Below, piece after piece: positions 49,486 through 59,270 of a DNA stretch of 64,000 nucleotides. The DNA is from Piper betle (Eukaryota; Streptophyta; Magnoliopsida; Piperales; Piperaceae). Location of the stretch: NCBI GenBank assembly GCA_033002965.1, contig JAURVB010013184.1:111839-175838 (forward strand). The letters are read 5' to 3'. Each line of letters begins with the position of its first letter. Within the stretch, counting starts at the first letter, position 1. The translations under genes and the position numbers were made by a program. Below the pieces are notes generated by a model. The model was given only the letters and a program-made list of their open reading frames with translations, had not been told where the DNA came from and did no database searches.

Positions 49486-49999
49486 TTATTTATTTATTTA
49501 AATGGGTGAAACGTACCTGCTTGATACCCTATGGCCCACCTCCCAAATGCCGCCGGCTCCAAATCTCGCTTTTTTATGAACCCTAATTTTGAAGTTGTCT
49601 CTATTTTTTTATCCCAGTAGAAATAACTACATTATTATTGCTGGTTATTCTGCGTATAAATATTCAAGTTGTGAAAAAAATTGTGGCTAATTACTTGCAT
49701 CTGTGAATTAATATCTGTTTTATTTATTAAACACCTCCACTAAATGAGAATGATGTCTTAGACATTAACCGAAGGACAAAGTGCAATGCATTTATTAAAA
49801 AATATTATTTTGTTTACCCATGAATACAAAATTACTATATTGTATATTTAATTTTAGTTCTAGATTTAAATCATAAGAGAGCCTTTTATATATCTCGTTC
49901 TTGGTTAATCTTTATTTTTTAAAGATAATTATTAATTATTTATATTAATTTAGATATTTTGTTCCCGTGAAAAATTAAGGTGACCAACACCTCAAATAA
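47616..49999. other. Intergenic region with short unassigned ORFs
   Basis: Minus-strand ORFs at 48819-49001, 48986-49225 and 49219-49431 overlap head to tail and might be parts of a decayed gene (GAESILSTLIGEEYFYNKFD is the most protein-like part), but I recognise no family. A (TA)n run lies at 49453-49490, followed by (TTTA)n. Confidence 0.4.
49453..49490. repeat. (TA)n microsatellite followed by (TTTA)n
   Basis: Dinucleotide run followed by five tttatttatt-type tetranucleotides. Confidence 0.92.
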
Positions 50000-50270
50000 C
50001 TTATATACGCTATGAATTTAATTTTAGCCTTTTTAATGGGTCCCACAAAATGATGTTAGATATATTCATGATTTACATCTTATATAGTTTATATATGCTA
50101 TATTTTTTATTTTGAGTAATTTAATAAATCCCATAATTTTAAAATTATATAGATAAATAAAATAATAAATAATAAGGGTAATTATAAAATTTCAATACAA
50201 TCTAATTTTTTAAACCCTTTCATCTTAAGTATCTAAATAATTGTAATAAAAATTAATTTCAAAGGGGAAA
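50000..50270 (-). repeat. AT-rich MITE-like dispersed repeat, copy 3 (reverse)
   Basis: In reverse it matches the family: tgaaa.taatttttattacaattatttaga, ..aagatgaaagggttt, aaattttataattacccttattatttattattttatttat, aaaattatgggatttattaaattactcaaaataaaaa. A second, related half seems to precede it. Confidence 0.55.
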
Positions 50271-50279
50271 GGTTTTCTA

Positions 50280-50930
50280 AGCCCAGGGGATGAGCATGTT
50301 CCGGCGCCCAACTCTAATATGAATCATCTGATCACAAGGTTGACCTAGATTTGAAGAAAAAAACAAAACAAAACAAAACACCCTTCACCCCCTCGTTTGT
50401 CAGCAATCAAGTTCTTGCAACAAGCGACCGGTTGGACCTGGTTGTTATTGACATTGGCAACAGCTAGGCCTGGCCGGCCGGCTATGGTCGGAACCTAGCA
50501 ATCGGCCAATTTTTTTTTTAAGAAGCAAGCATATATGGCCACCACCGCCAAGTCCAGCTTCTATGTGATAGACCTTCATGTCCTGTCCCCCATCCAGGGT
50601 AATCAAACTTAGCCAACGGCAGCATGATCTAGCCGCACCTGAAATTTTTTAAGGCGCGGCCTGATCTGGCCGCCGTTGGTAGTATATGATAGTAGCCGAG
50701 GGATGGCCAGACTTGGTTGGGGGCAACCATATCAAGCTATGCAGAAACTTCATTTTTTTAAAAGGCCTGGTCAGATCTGGCTGGTGCTGCCCATAAGGTC
50801 GAGCAACCAGATCCATGGCCGCGTGGCCAAATTGGGCTTGGTCAAGCATGTCTGGCCGTTCAACTGCCTGATTTAGCCTGCGCGCCGCCACTGCCATCGC
50901 CGTTGTGGGAGGAAGAGTTTAGGGGTTTTT
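50280..50930. other. GGCC/CCGGCC-rich non-coding island
   Basis: The words tggccgg, ggcctg, gatctgg and gccacc recur on both strands (for example ggcgcggcctgatctggccgcc at 50652-50673). It is similar in texture to 5560-5770, which suggests a non-autonomous transposon family. No ORF is family-like. Confidence 0.35.
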
Positions 50931-51118
50931 TTTTTGAAAAGAAATAGTTTAGATTAAACTTTGGGGCAGAAAAATTTTCTTCTACTAGCTTAGATAATCA
51001 AGATCCAATTTCAAAATATCTATGAACTTGTATGTCTTTTGAAAATTCAAAAGTAGGTTATAATGATGTCAAAAAAATATAAAATTATATCAACTTCCTA
51101 TTTATATACCCTCCTGTT

Positions 51119-51142
51119 AATATATATATATATATATATATA
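51119..51142. repeat. (TA)n microsatellite
   Basis: Short uninterrupted TA run. Confidence 0.95.
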
Positions 51143-51309
51143 ATTTTGTAGAAACCTATTAAAAAAGGTTCAAATTAAACATGTAGTACATATACCAACC
51201 GTAGCTCATACAAAATTTTTCCCTTTAAAGTATAGTGCATGAGTAATAGATTGGTAAAATTTTATCTTTTTTTGACATCAACATGGCCTAGAAAATTTTA
51301 GGTGTTCAA

Positions 51310-51500
51310 AAGATGCACTAGTTAATAGATATTTTAAAATTAGTGATTATTATAAAAATTTTGATAATTAAGACAAAAGAGTTTATAATTATCTTTATTA
51401 TTTATTTTTGTATTTATTTATGTAGATTTTGATTTGTAGGACCCACCAAATTATTCTAAATAAAATGTATAGATTATATACGCTATATATGATGCAATTT
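51310..51500 (+). repeat. AT-rich MITE-like dispersed repeat, copy 4
   Basis: Same block order as the other copies (tattttaaaattag.gattattataa, ttttgataattaagac, tataattatctttattatttattttt, aggacccaccaaattattctaaataaaatgt). This copy keeps the aggacccacc block seen as gggtcccac in copy 3. Confidence 0.6.
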
Positions 51501-52479
51501 ATGTATATAAGGCTCATTCTATTTATAAATTGCATCAATTTGTAATATAAATTAGCACTGCTAATGAGAAGCGACAGAATTACCATTAAGGGTATGTTTG
51601 GTTGTCCAAAAATTACAGAAAAAAATATAAAATTTATATGTTAAAAATATCTTTGTATTTGGATGTTTGAAAATTTAGTCAACAGAAAATTTTACTTTCA
51701 GTCCAATCAAGTTTATGTAATTTTTTTATAAAACCACATATTATTGTGAAAAATAAAAAAATAGCAAAAATTTTGGGAGACATTCATGAAAAATTATTTT
51801 TACTTTTATCTTATTTTTTAACTATCCAAATGTGTAGAAGAAATCTTCAAAATTTTCACTTGTTTGGTTGTATTTCTATTGTCACACGAAATTGTTTATT
51901 TTTATTATTTTAAGGTTAACTAAACGGGCCCTAAATTATCCGGGCCCCTCACAAGGTCAAATTTTTCCAGCTCCTCTTAGCTCACCACATGTGTATGTGT
52001 CTGCCCAGCAGCCTGACAATGCACTACATGCCTGACAATTCATGTAATTTATTTATGTTTTACAATTAATGCCTCGTGAACGAACATATTAAATTATTCC
52101 ACTTTTATTTCCAAAAGAGTTGGGGAACACGTTGGAAGCCGTTAGGTGTCAATTCCGACTAACCAAGGATTTTCAGAAATCACTCACTAAGAGAATACTT
52201 AGAAATTGGAGTCACCCGATATCAATATTTTAAGTGTGTAAGTCTAGTTATTACAAGTAGGTGTTAATGCGATTTTATTTATAAAAAATGAGTGATTTGT
52301 TGTTCATTAATTTGTTTTTCCCAATATATTTGCATATTTGTTATATGACAAATTGTAATTAGAAAGTCTTGCAAGGGAGTCCAGATCGAATGGTTTCTCA
52401 AACATTATGTGTTAAAAAAGTTTAAAATTTTCCAAATATTTCTTTTTTTTAACTGCCAAATTTGGTTATAAGACTATTT
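51501..52479. other. AT-rich spacer
   Basis: No ORF or element recognised. Confidence 0.6.
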
Positions 52480-53040
52480 TTATAATCCATAATGATTGGG
52501 CTTATAAAAAGAGATGTTTGATAAATTTTAGATTATTAAGTAAGAATTTTTTTCCTTTCTCGGCAAAGTATACAACTTGAACTCTTTACAGAGCAGAGAG
52601 AGTGAAATTAACTTTTTTTAAAAAAAATTTTAATTTTCGGGTTGATTGTCTTAATGACTCAACAATTATAAAAAGAGATGCTTGATAAAATTTCAACTAT
52701 TAAGTAAGAAAATTTTTCCTTTCTCGACGAACTATACAATCTAAACTCTTTATACACAGTAAAGACTGAAATTAGTTTTTTTTATTAAAAAATTCAATTA
52801 TAAAGTTGATCATCTTAATAACTAGGTATATAAATGGAGATGCTTGATAAATTTTCGACTATTAAGTAAACTTTTTTCCTTTCTTAGCAAAACAAACTCT
52901 TTATATGCCGCAGACAATGAAACTGGCTTTTAACAAAAAATGATTTAATTATCTAGTCAATTGCCTTAATGACTGGGCCGATTATAAAAGCAGAAGCTTG
53001 ATAAATTTTGGACTATTAAAAAGAGTTTTTTTAAAAGGCT
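52480..53040 (+). repeat. Tandem repeat of about 160 bp, about 3.4 copies
   Basis: The phrase ataaa..gagatg.ttgataaattt..attattaag begins at about 52511, 52675, 52837 and 52991 (spacings 164, 162, 154). Each unit continues with ttttcctttct..gc.aa, aactcttta, a T-rich tract and ttgatt..cttaatgact. It is diverged and non-coding. Confidence 0.82.
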
Positions 53041-53809
53041 TTCATTTTTTCTTATTATACATTATAATAAATGCCAAACTACAAAAATTCATATTTAAAT
53101 TTATTTTAAAAAAACATTAATTTTTTTATGAATATTATTTCTACCAATGGTGTTATCTTTATTTTGTGTCTAACAAAAATAATTAGAGAAATGGCTTCGA
53201 AAATATGAGAAAAATGACCATAGGTATTATTCATACTAAACTTAACCATTTATTTTTCATAAAAAAATTAAATTGTACATAGGGCAAGTAATTTTTACTC
53301 ACCTATATTCACCCATATATTTAACCAATTAAAATTTATCAAAAATAAAATAATAATAATAAATTAAATTATTATAGTTTATCTTCTCATTAAATTATAA
53401 TATATTTTTAAAGTCAGCCAAGATCTATATCAAGATATTAAATTATTATATTTTGTTTTTATTATTCAACGAGAATTTATTTAAAAAAGTTAAATTTATT
53501 TATTAGTAATATAAGTGTCGCATGATGTAATATATTACCTAGTTACGTTCAAAGCTGATCAAATATAATAGAATCCGATCACACTCGCCTCAAATATTAT
53601 ATTATATTATATCGAAATCGATATACAATGAATAATCATAAAATTATTTATTAATTTGAAATTAAAGAATAATAGCGATGCAATATTTAAAACATGAAGA
53701 GGTCAATATTTGTGACAAACATTCGTTTTAAGTAGGCCGAGAGCCTCGACTTTGTATTGGATCCGATACCAACAAACAAAACAAACAGAGACGATTCGCG
53801 CCGACCGAG
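53041..53809. other. AT-rich spacer and promoter region of the ALKBH10B gene
   Basis: It includes the second dispersed repeat copy at 53380-53560. The last 100 bases or so before 53810 are mixed in composition and probably contain the transcription start. No clear TATA box. Confidence 0.5.
53380..53560 (+). repeat. Dispersed AT-rich repeat, copy 2
   Basis: Partner of 4080-4240 by ordered blocks ending gtcgcatgatgtaatatattacctagtta. Confidence 0.4.
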
Positions 53810-56800
53810 ATGGGTTCGCCGACCGCCGGAATCGCATCGCCGACGACGAAGGCGCAGGAGGCGGCGAGGGACGCCATGATGGCCTGGTACCGCGGGGAGT
53901 TCGCGGCGGCGAACGCCATGATCGACGCGCTGTGCCACCACCTGACCCAGATCGCCGCCCTCGACCAGGGCCTCGACTACGAGGCCGTCTTCGCCGCCAT
54001 CCACCGCCGCCGCCTCAACTGGGTGCCCGTCCTCCACCTCCAAAAGTACTTCTCCATCGCCGAGGTCGCCCTCGAGCTCCGCCGCGCAGCAGCCGCCGCC
54101 GCCCCGAGGAGGCCCAAAACAGAGCTACCGATTGTCGTCAACGCGGTCGCCGCTCCCGACGTCGTGTCGGAGAAAGACAACCACAAGGTGAAGGAGAAGG
54201 AGAATGTTCGTGTTGTTGAAGACGAAGAAAAAGACACGGCCGGTAAGTTTTGCTTTCACATCAATCTCAAAAATTTTCAGGCTCTGTTTTTTCTATGCAA
54301 AATTTACCGGTGAATTGTCTGATTGTTACATTTCCCAAATGCTGGGATCAAATTCAATCAAGCTCATGACTTTCATTAGCTTGGGCCATGCCATTGTTCT
54401 GTGAAGGTAGTATTGATGGCTTTTCACGATTTTAGCTATCCGAGTGGAGTTCTAGCTTTACCATACATATACAGAAATTTTTTGGGCACCTTCTACTTTG
54501 TAACTTGGAAGGTAGGTAGTTGCAACTGTGTGAACTGATAAAATTGAGCATCGGAACGTTCAATCCAAATCATATAATACCAGCTTTGATATTTTACCTA
54601 AGCAAGGCGTTATTTATAAGGTTTTCGAAGTTGATGACATTGTAGAAACTTTGTATATATTGGTTGCATGCCGTGAGCTTGTGGGATTGATCGGGGACCT
54701 CGTCTGCTAGGTTTGATGAACTCGAGGCGTTAGAGTTATAGGTTGTTAGAGTTGGGGATCCAAAGTGCTGGTTTTCAGCATCTGGAATTTTGCGATAGTT
54801 GATATGTGTGAAGCAATGATCCAAGGATTCGGTGGCCGGTTTGGACAGAATCGAATTACAACTTTTCTTCTTCCAAATCCGAACTGCGTAATAGGACCGC
54901 GGAAAATATTGCATGGTCCCCCGAAATAATTGCTATGAAGACATATGCGTCTACAAATATGCCTCCACGTTAATGGAAGAAATAGGGTGGTCATTGGCAA
55001 CATCAATCATTGAGACCCAGAAAAGTTTTATTCCAATGAAAGAGTCTAAACTAACTTTTTCTAGCAGTGGTTGATCCATTAATCTTTATTTACGTTTCCA
55101 TGTTTTACTTGCGCCTGTAAAAAATGCACTGCACTTCACGTTGCTGTTAATATATTACTATGTATGCTTTTCACCTGTTTTCAGGATCTAAGGGCGACGA
55201 GGAGTCGTCAGAAAGTACCCGGATCATTGCCGAGGAGATGAAGGAGGAACGGTCTGCCAGGATTAAGATCACTAAAGGGTTCGTAGCCAAGGAGCCAGTT
55301 AAAGGGCACATGGCGAGTTCTGTCTAGCCCTGTTCTCCAATTCTATAATATAAATGACAACAATTACTAGTACACGTGGTGGAGTGGTTGCCCATATAGA
55401 GATGAAAGGGTGCATGACATTTTCTTCTTCATGGGGGCAGGTGAACGTTGTGAAGGGACTGAAGCTGTACGCGGACATTTTCACCGACTCGGAAATTACC
55501 AAGCTTAATGACTACGTGAATGAACTCCGTCTCGCCGGTCAACGAGGAGAATTGTCAGGTCTGATCATCTGGTTGTAACATTCATTTCTTGAAGACAGTA
55601 CTTGAGATGCCTGACTTTGCTGCAAGCCTGCAATAATGCTGTTCTCTTGTAATTTCTCAGGTGAGACATTCATACTTTTCAACCAACAGATGAAGGGGAA
55701 CAAGAGGGAAATCATTCAACTTGGTACACCTATTTTCGAACCCGTCAAAGAATCGGCAACAGGTAATCACTTTCTACACTTGCATCCTCTGTTTTAGCTT
55801 TGTTCCAATTTTTCCAGTAACAATGCATCATCATTGAGCTAATGAGCTCCACTTTGGTTGAAGCAGGTAGCATAGAGCCCATCCCGCCCACCCTGCAAGC
55901 TGTAATTGATCAGTTAATCCTGTGCTGTTTGCTTCCAGAGACTCGAAAACCAAACAGCTGCATAATAAACTTCTTTGATGAGGTGCATATATTAAACATA
56001 AATATTGTTTTCTCTGTGCTGTTCTTCATCTTCTGAATTCATGTCAGGGATGACCTCAAAACCATGATGGGAATGTGCAGGGAGAATTTTCACAACCATA
56101 CATGAAACCACCCCACTTGGAGCAACCAATCTCAACGCTCCTACTGTCCGAGTCTACAATGGCATTTGGCCGGATCCTTGTCAGCGACCATGAAGGCAAC
56201 TTTAAAGGCCCGCTCATGCTTCCTCTCAAACAAGGGTAGGATCTTTTTCCTGCTCCGGTCTACCACTCTGTGATTAACAGACAAAAACCCAACAACATAA
56301 TTTCCTCCCTCACCAAATTTGGTGGGTGCCAATGCAGGTCCCTACTAGTCATGCGAGGCAACAGTGCAGACATGGCGAGACATGTAATGTGCCCATCTTC
56401 AAACAAGAGAATCACACTCACATTCTTCAAAGTGCGATCCTTGCCTGCCACTGATAGCGCGCTGCAGCCCACCAACATTCCACCATTGACGAAGACCCTG
56501 GCTCTGTGGCAGCCTGGGCAGCCCTACCCTCACAACCTGCCCAGTGAGGCCTTCAGGTATCAGGCGGTAAGCACAGTGCCAAAGTGGGGATTCATTCGAG
56601 CAGCTCCGATAGTAATGTTGGCACCAGCTCCACAGGCAGCCATCACTGCACCCACAAAAAGGATGGTCCGTGGCGGAGGTGGAACAGGGGTCTTCCTGCC
56701 TTGGTCTGTGGGATCAAGGAAGCCAGCAAAACACGTGCCTCCTCGTATCCAGCGAGTGAGGCTCCTGCCTGCCGCTTCTTCCTCAATCAATTCAGAAACA

Positions 56801-56839
56801 GCACTGTCACCTTCGGGAGACTCAGATGTCAGTGTGTGA
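53810..56839 (+). CDS. ALKBH10B: RNA N6-methyladenosine demethylase, ALKBH10B-like 2OG-Fe(II) dioxygenase
   Basis: Seven exons (53810-54242, 55185-55312, 55441-55558, 55661-55762, 55867-55982, 56081-56235, 56338-56839) join in frame to about 517 residues. The plant-specific N-terminal module has AWYRGEFAAANAMIDALC and AIHRRRLNWVPVLHLQKY. The AlkB fold follows: VNVVKGLKLYADIF, LFNQQMKGNKREIIQLG, CIINFFDEGEFSQPYMKPPH, the iron-site H-x-E in PPHLEQPISTLLLSESTMAFG, the second His in ADMARHVMCPS, and the 2-oxoglutarate-type Arg in SNKRITLTFFK. A Pro/Ala-rich tail of about 130 residues ends the protein. Arabidopsis ALKBH10B removes m6A from mRNA with Fe(II) and 2-oxoglutarate and affects flowering; the same chemistry is inferred here. 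Intron 2 must use a GC donor (ATG|GCGAGT). The first exon is GC-rich. The 10B rather than 9-type assignment is by overall pattern. Confidence 0.9.
55313..55440 (+). other. Non-canonical GC-AG intron in the ALKBH10B-like gene
   Basis: Exon 2 must end at HM (..GGGCACATG) for the protein to continue VNVVKG. The bases after it are GCGAGT, and the acceptor is gggggcag|GTG. No GT donor nearby keeps the frame; reading through stops at TAG after GHMASSV. So the donor is GC. Confidence 0.8.
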
Positions 56840-58626
56840 TAAAGAGATGAGGGAGCAGACGGCCTTAGGATCAACAAAGAGCTTGAGTTGTCTGCACTAG
56901 CAACATGTAGTTCTCTCTCCATTTCAAGGGAGCTGAGTTTAACTTTGTATCATTGAAAACAGCTCATCCATATAAAAGCTATGTTTTGTTGTGAGCTGTA
57001 GAACTGCAAGCAATCCGTCTTCATTTTCTTGAGCAAGGTAGCTTTCAGTTTTCCTGTGTGGCTCTTACATCTCGATGAATCATATACTTAACAGAGTATA
57101 ATCTCACCAAACAACAGAAAATCACTGAAACACTCAACGTCCTTTTCTTCATTTTCAGAAGATAACCATCACTACCAAACAAAATTAGGTATTACTAGAG
57201 CAATTCAACAACCAAGAGAACTGCTTCAATATTTCAGTATTATAAACACAGCAGCAAGCAGTGAATCATCCATTCATCTCCAAACGAGGTTCTGATCTAT
57301 TTTATAATAACTTAGAAGTCTGAATGCTTCTTCAACATACATGCAGAGGACACAAGAAGTTGAAAAATACAAATTTCGAAGTACGGGAATACAAAGCTCA
57401 TACAATTTCCGTAGTAATGGATGGGACTTTACATCATGGTAGTAATGAATTCTCAACATGCTTCAAAGAATTCATCTTTTAGTGAAACAGTCGTGAGACG
57501 CAACAAACATAATCTATCTATATCAGATCGTAAGTCACAGATGTAAACATCATTGGAACCAAGCAGATAAGATAAAAGTAATTCTAATTTATTTGCTTTC
57601 CTTTCAAGAATTTCATCAGGTGATCCCATAACTCCGCTTGCCATTGAAACTCTTACCAGGACAGTCAGTGTAAACTATATTTGTCTTATTAACCAAATCA
57701 AAACAGTTGTAAATGATTTTCCTTTTGCTAAGCCATAACATATTTGATATTACACTACACTCAAGTGCACTTCTTTTGTATTATGTTAATTCAAGGAAAT
57801 CAAAATTCATTCACACAATTTACAAGAACCTAACCGCCAACTTAACTTCTGAATCCCTAAACCCTTGATTTCTTTCCGAATTGTTTGGACTAGTAGTTAA
57901 CTTGTTTTCTTCAGTGTCAGGTGATGGTTCCATGTGAACTAGGATTATGAAAGGAAGGAGGATGATTTTGATACTATGGTAGTTGCACGAACACCTTTGG
58001 GAATTGTAATTTTTACAGAGGCATTAAGTAGTTTTCATAAGCACATTGATCTGATTCTAATGCCTATTTATCTTAACTACGGTTTAACGATGCCAAGCTG
58101 CTGCTAAAAAGTTCACCAGAACAATATCAAAAGGCCAACTTAGAACCAAGTTAAACTCAAGATAACCATGCATCCTTGACATTGATATCCTTCTCTTTAA
58201 ATAAACAACTGAGAAGGTTCAAAAAGACATAGACGACTGCTGTCTTAGTTAATTTATTTGATGATGAGATGAGAACAATCCATCTTTAATTCTAACCATT
58301 ATACTCGTAAACTCATATTATGTTACAAAAGGAAGAAGTTTCGGTTGTCAACTGCTTTTCTGCAGGGATAGAGATCTTCAACTACACATCCAAATAGCTA
58401 TGTATTTTTCTACATGCAAAGATTACGCACTTGTATGCACCAATAATGTTTCAAAGGAGAAAAGCTTTGGTTGCAATCTGCTTTCTAATCTTTGTCTACT
58501 CACTTGTAAATCATAAACTATCTAAACAGTAAATAGATGAAGTGATCAACTAGCTATGTACTTCTCTATAAAATGTAGAAACAGATAATAAAGTAATCAT
58601 GTTTACCGGGTGATTGCTTCCCCGGG
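56840..58626. other. Convergent 3' regions of ALKBH10B (+) and the interrupted gene (-)
   Basis: The plus-strand 3' UTR probably ends by about 57060. The rest is mixed-composition DNA with no recognised exon. Minus-strand ORFs at 57274-57459 and 57453-57644 lack a family pattern and are more likely 3' UTR or spacer of the minus-strand gene. Confidence 0.45.
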
Positions 58627-58869
58627 CTAGTCGTCTTCAACGTCCCAACTCAAATCTTCGCCATCTTCGGCCATGAACAGCCTCTTCCTCAACTCAATCC
58701 TATCAAAGCTTCCACAAGAAGCCAGCTTTTTCCAACCACTGCTTCCAGAATCCCCAATCTCATCCCACCCAAGCTCGTCCGCGTCAAGCACCGACCGAAC
58801 GCTCGACACGACCGTGAAATCGCTGTCTGTGCTCGAATCAGAATGCCGCCTTCCTCCAAACCCTCTGGA
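58627..58869 (-). pseudogene. C-terminal exon of a minus-strand gene, cut by the retrotransposon
   Basis: About 80 residues are open from the LTR boundary to a TAG at 58627: RGFGGRRHSDSSTDSDFTVV, DELGWDEIGDSG, GWKKLASCGSFDRIELRKRL and the acidic tail AEDGEDLSWDVEDD. Composition and the acidic WD(V/I)EDD ending look like a real plant protein C-terminus and are reminiscent of BSD-domain proteins, but that is a weak guess. The upstream exons would lie beyond the retrotransposon and outside the window. A TCCAG at 58868-58864 on the minus strand could also be a splice acceptor, so the element may sit at an intron edge and not inside the exon. Whether the gene still works depends on that. Confidence 0.6.
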
Positions 58870-59237
58870 TGTGGTATAATTTGTAACCAACCCATGATGG
58901 GTCGTGGGTGTAGTAGGAGTAATGTAAGCAATAAGGTGGCAATATAATAAGCTACCAATTAGTTATGGGTAGTTCTTAATAAAGGAACTAGTATCCACTT
59001 GGCCTGTATATACGAGTAGTTTTCAATAAGCAGTTGCAAGATACTGCTGTATATATTGTAAATAGTAATAATGAATAAGGGATCGATTCCCATTAGAAGT
59101 GTCTTTCTCTCCTGTTAGCCTTCAATGTCTCCCTTAACTCCTAATTTCGTCTTTCTTAATCTTAATTTCGTCTTTCTTAATCTTAAATTTCTTGTGTAAG
59201 TTCTTGCTTATCCTTGAAGAAGAATTGGCACGTAACA
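58870..59237 (+). repeat. 5' LTR of the chromovirus
   Basis: It starts TGTGGTATAAT and ends CGTAACA. A TATA-like tgtatatacgag lies near 59005, and a tandem TAATTTCGTCTTTCTTAATCT duplication near 59141-59185 lies in the R/U5 part. Identical to the 3' LTR over the visible length. Confidence 0.92.
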
Positions 59238-59241
59238 TATT

Positions 59242-59253
59242 TGGTATCAGAGC
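59242..59253 (+). other. Primer-binding site, initiator methionine tRNA
   Basis: TGGTATCAGAGC, the exact complement expected for the 3' end of plant tRNA-iMet, four bases after the LTR end. Confidence 0.9.
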
Positions 59254-59270
59254 CTGGTGTGATCTTGACA

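Noticed and set aside
54594..55006. Minus-strand ORFs of 86-106 residues
   Set aside because: They fall within intron 1 of the ALKBH10B-like gene and show no family pattern.
56260..56922. Minus-strand and alternate-frame ORFs over the last ALKBH10B exon
   Set aside because: Shadows of the coding frame; conserved AlkB residues are only on the plus strand in the chosen frame.
59214..59270. TTG at 59214 as the start of gag-pol
   Set aside because: It lies within the LTR and across the PBS; the first ATG after the PBS at 59271 is the reasonable start.
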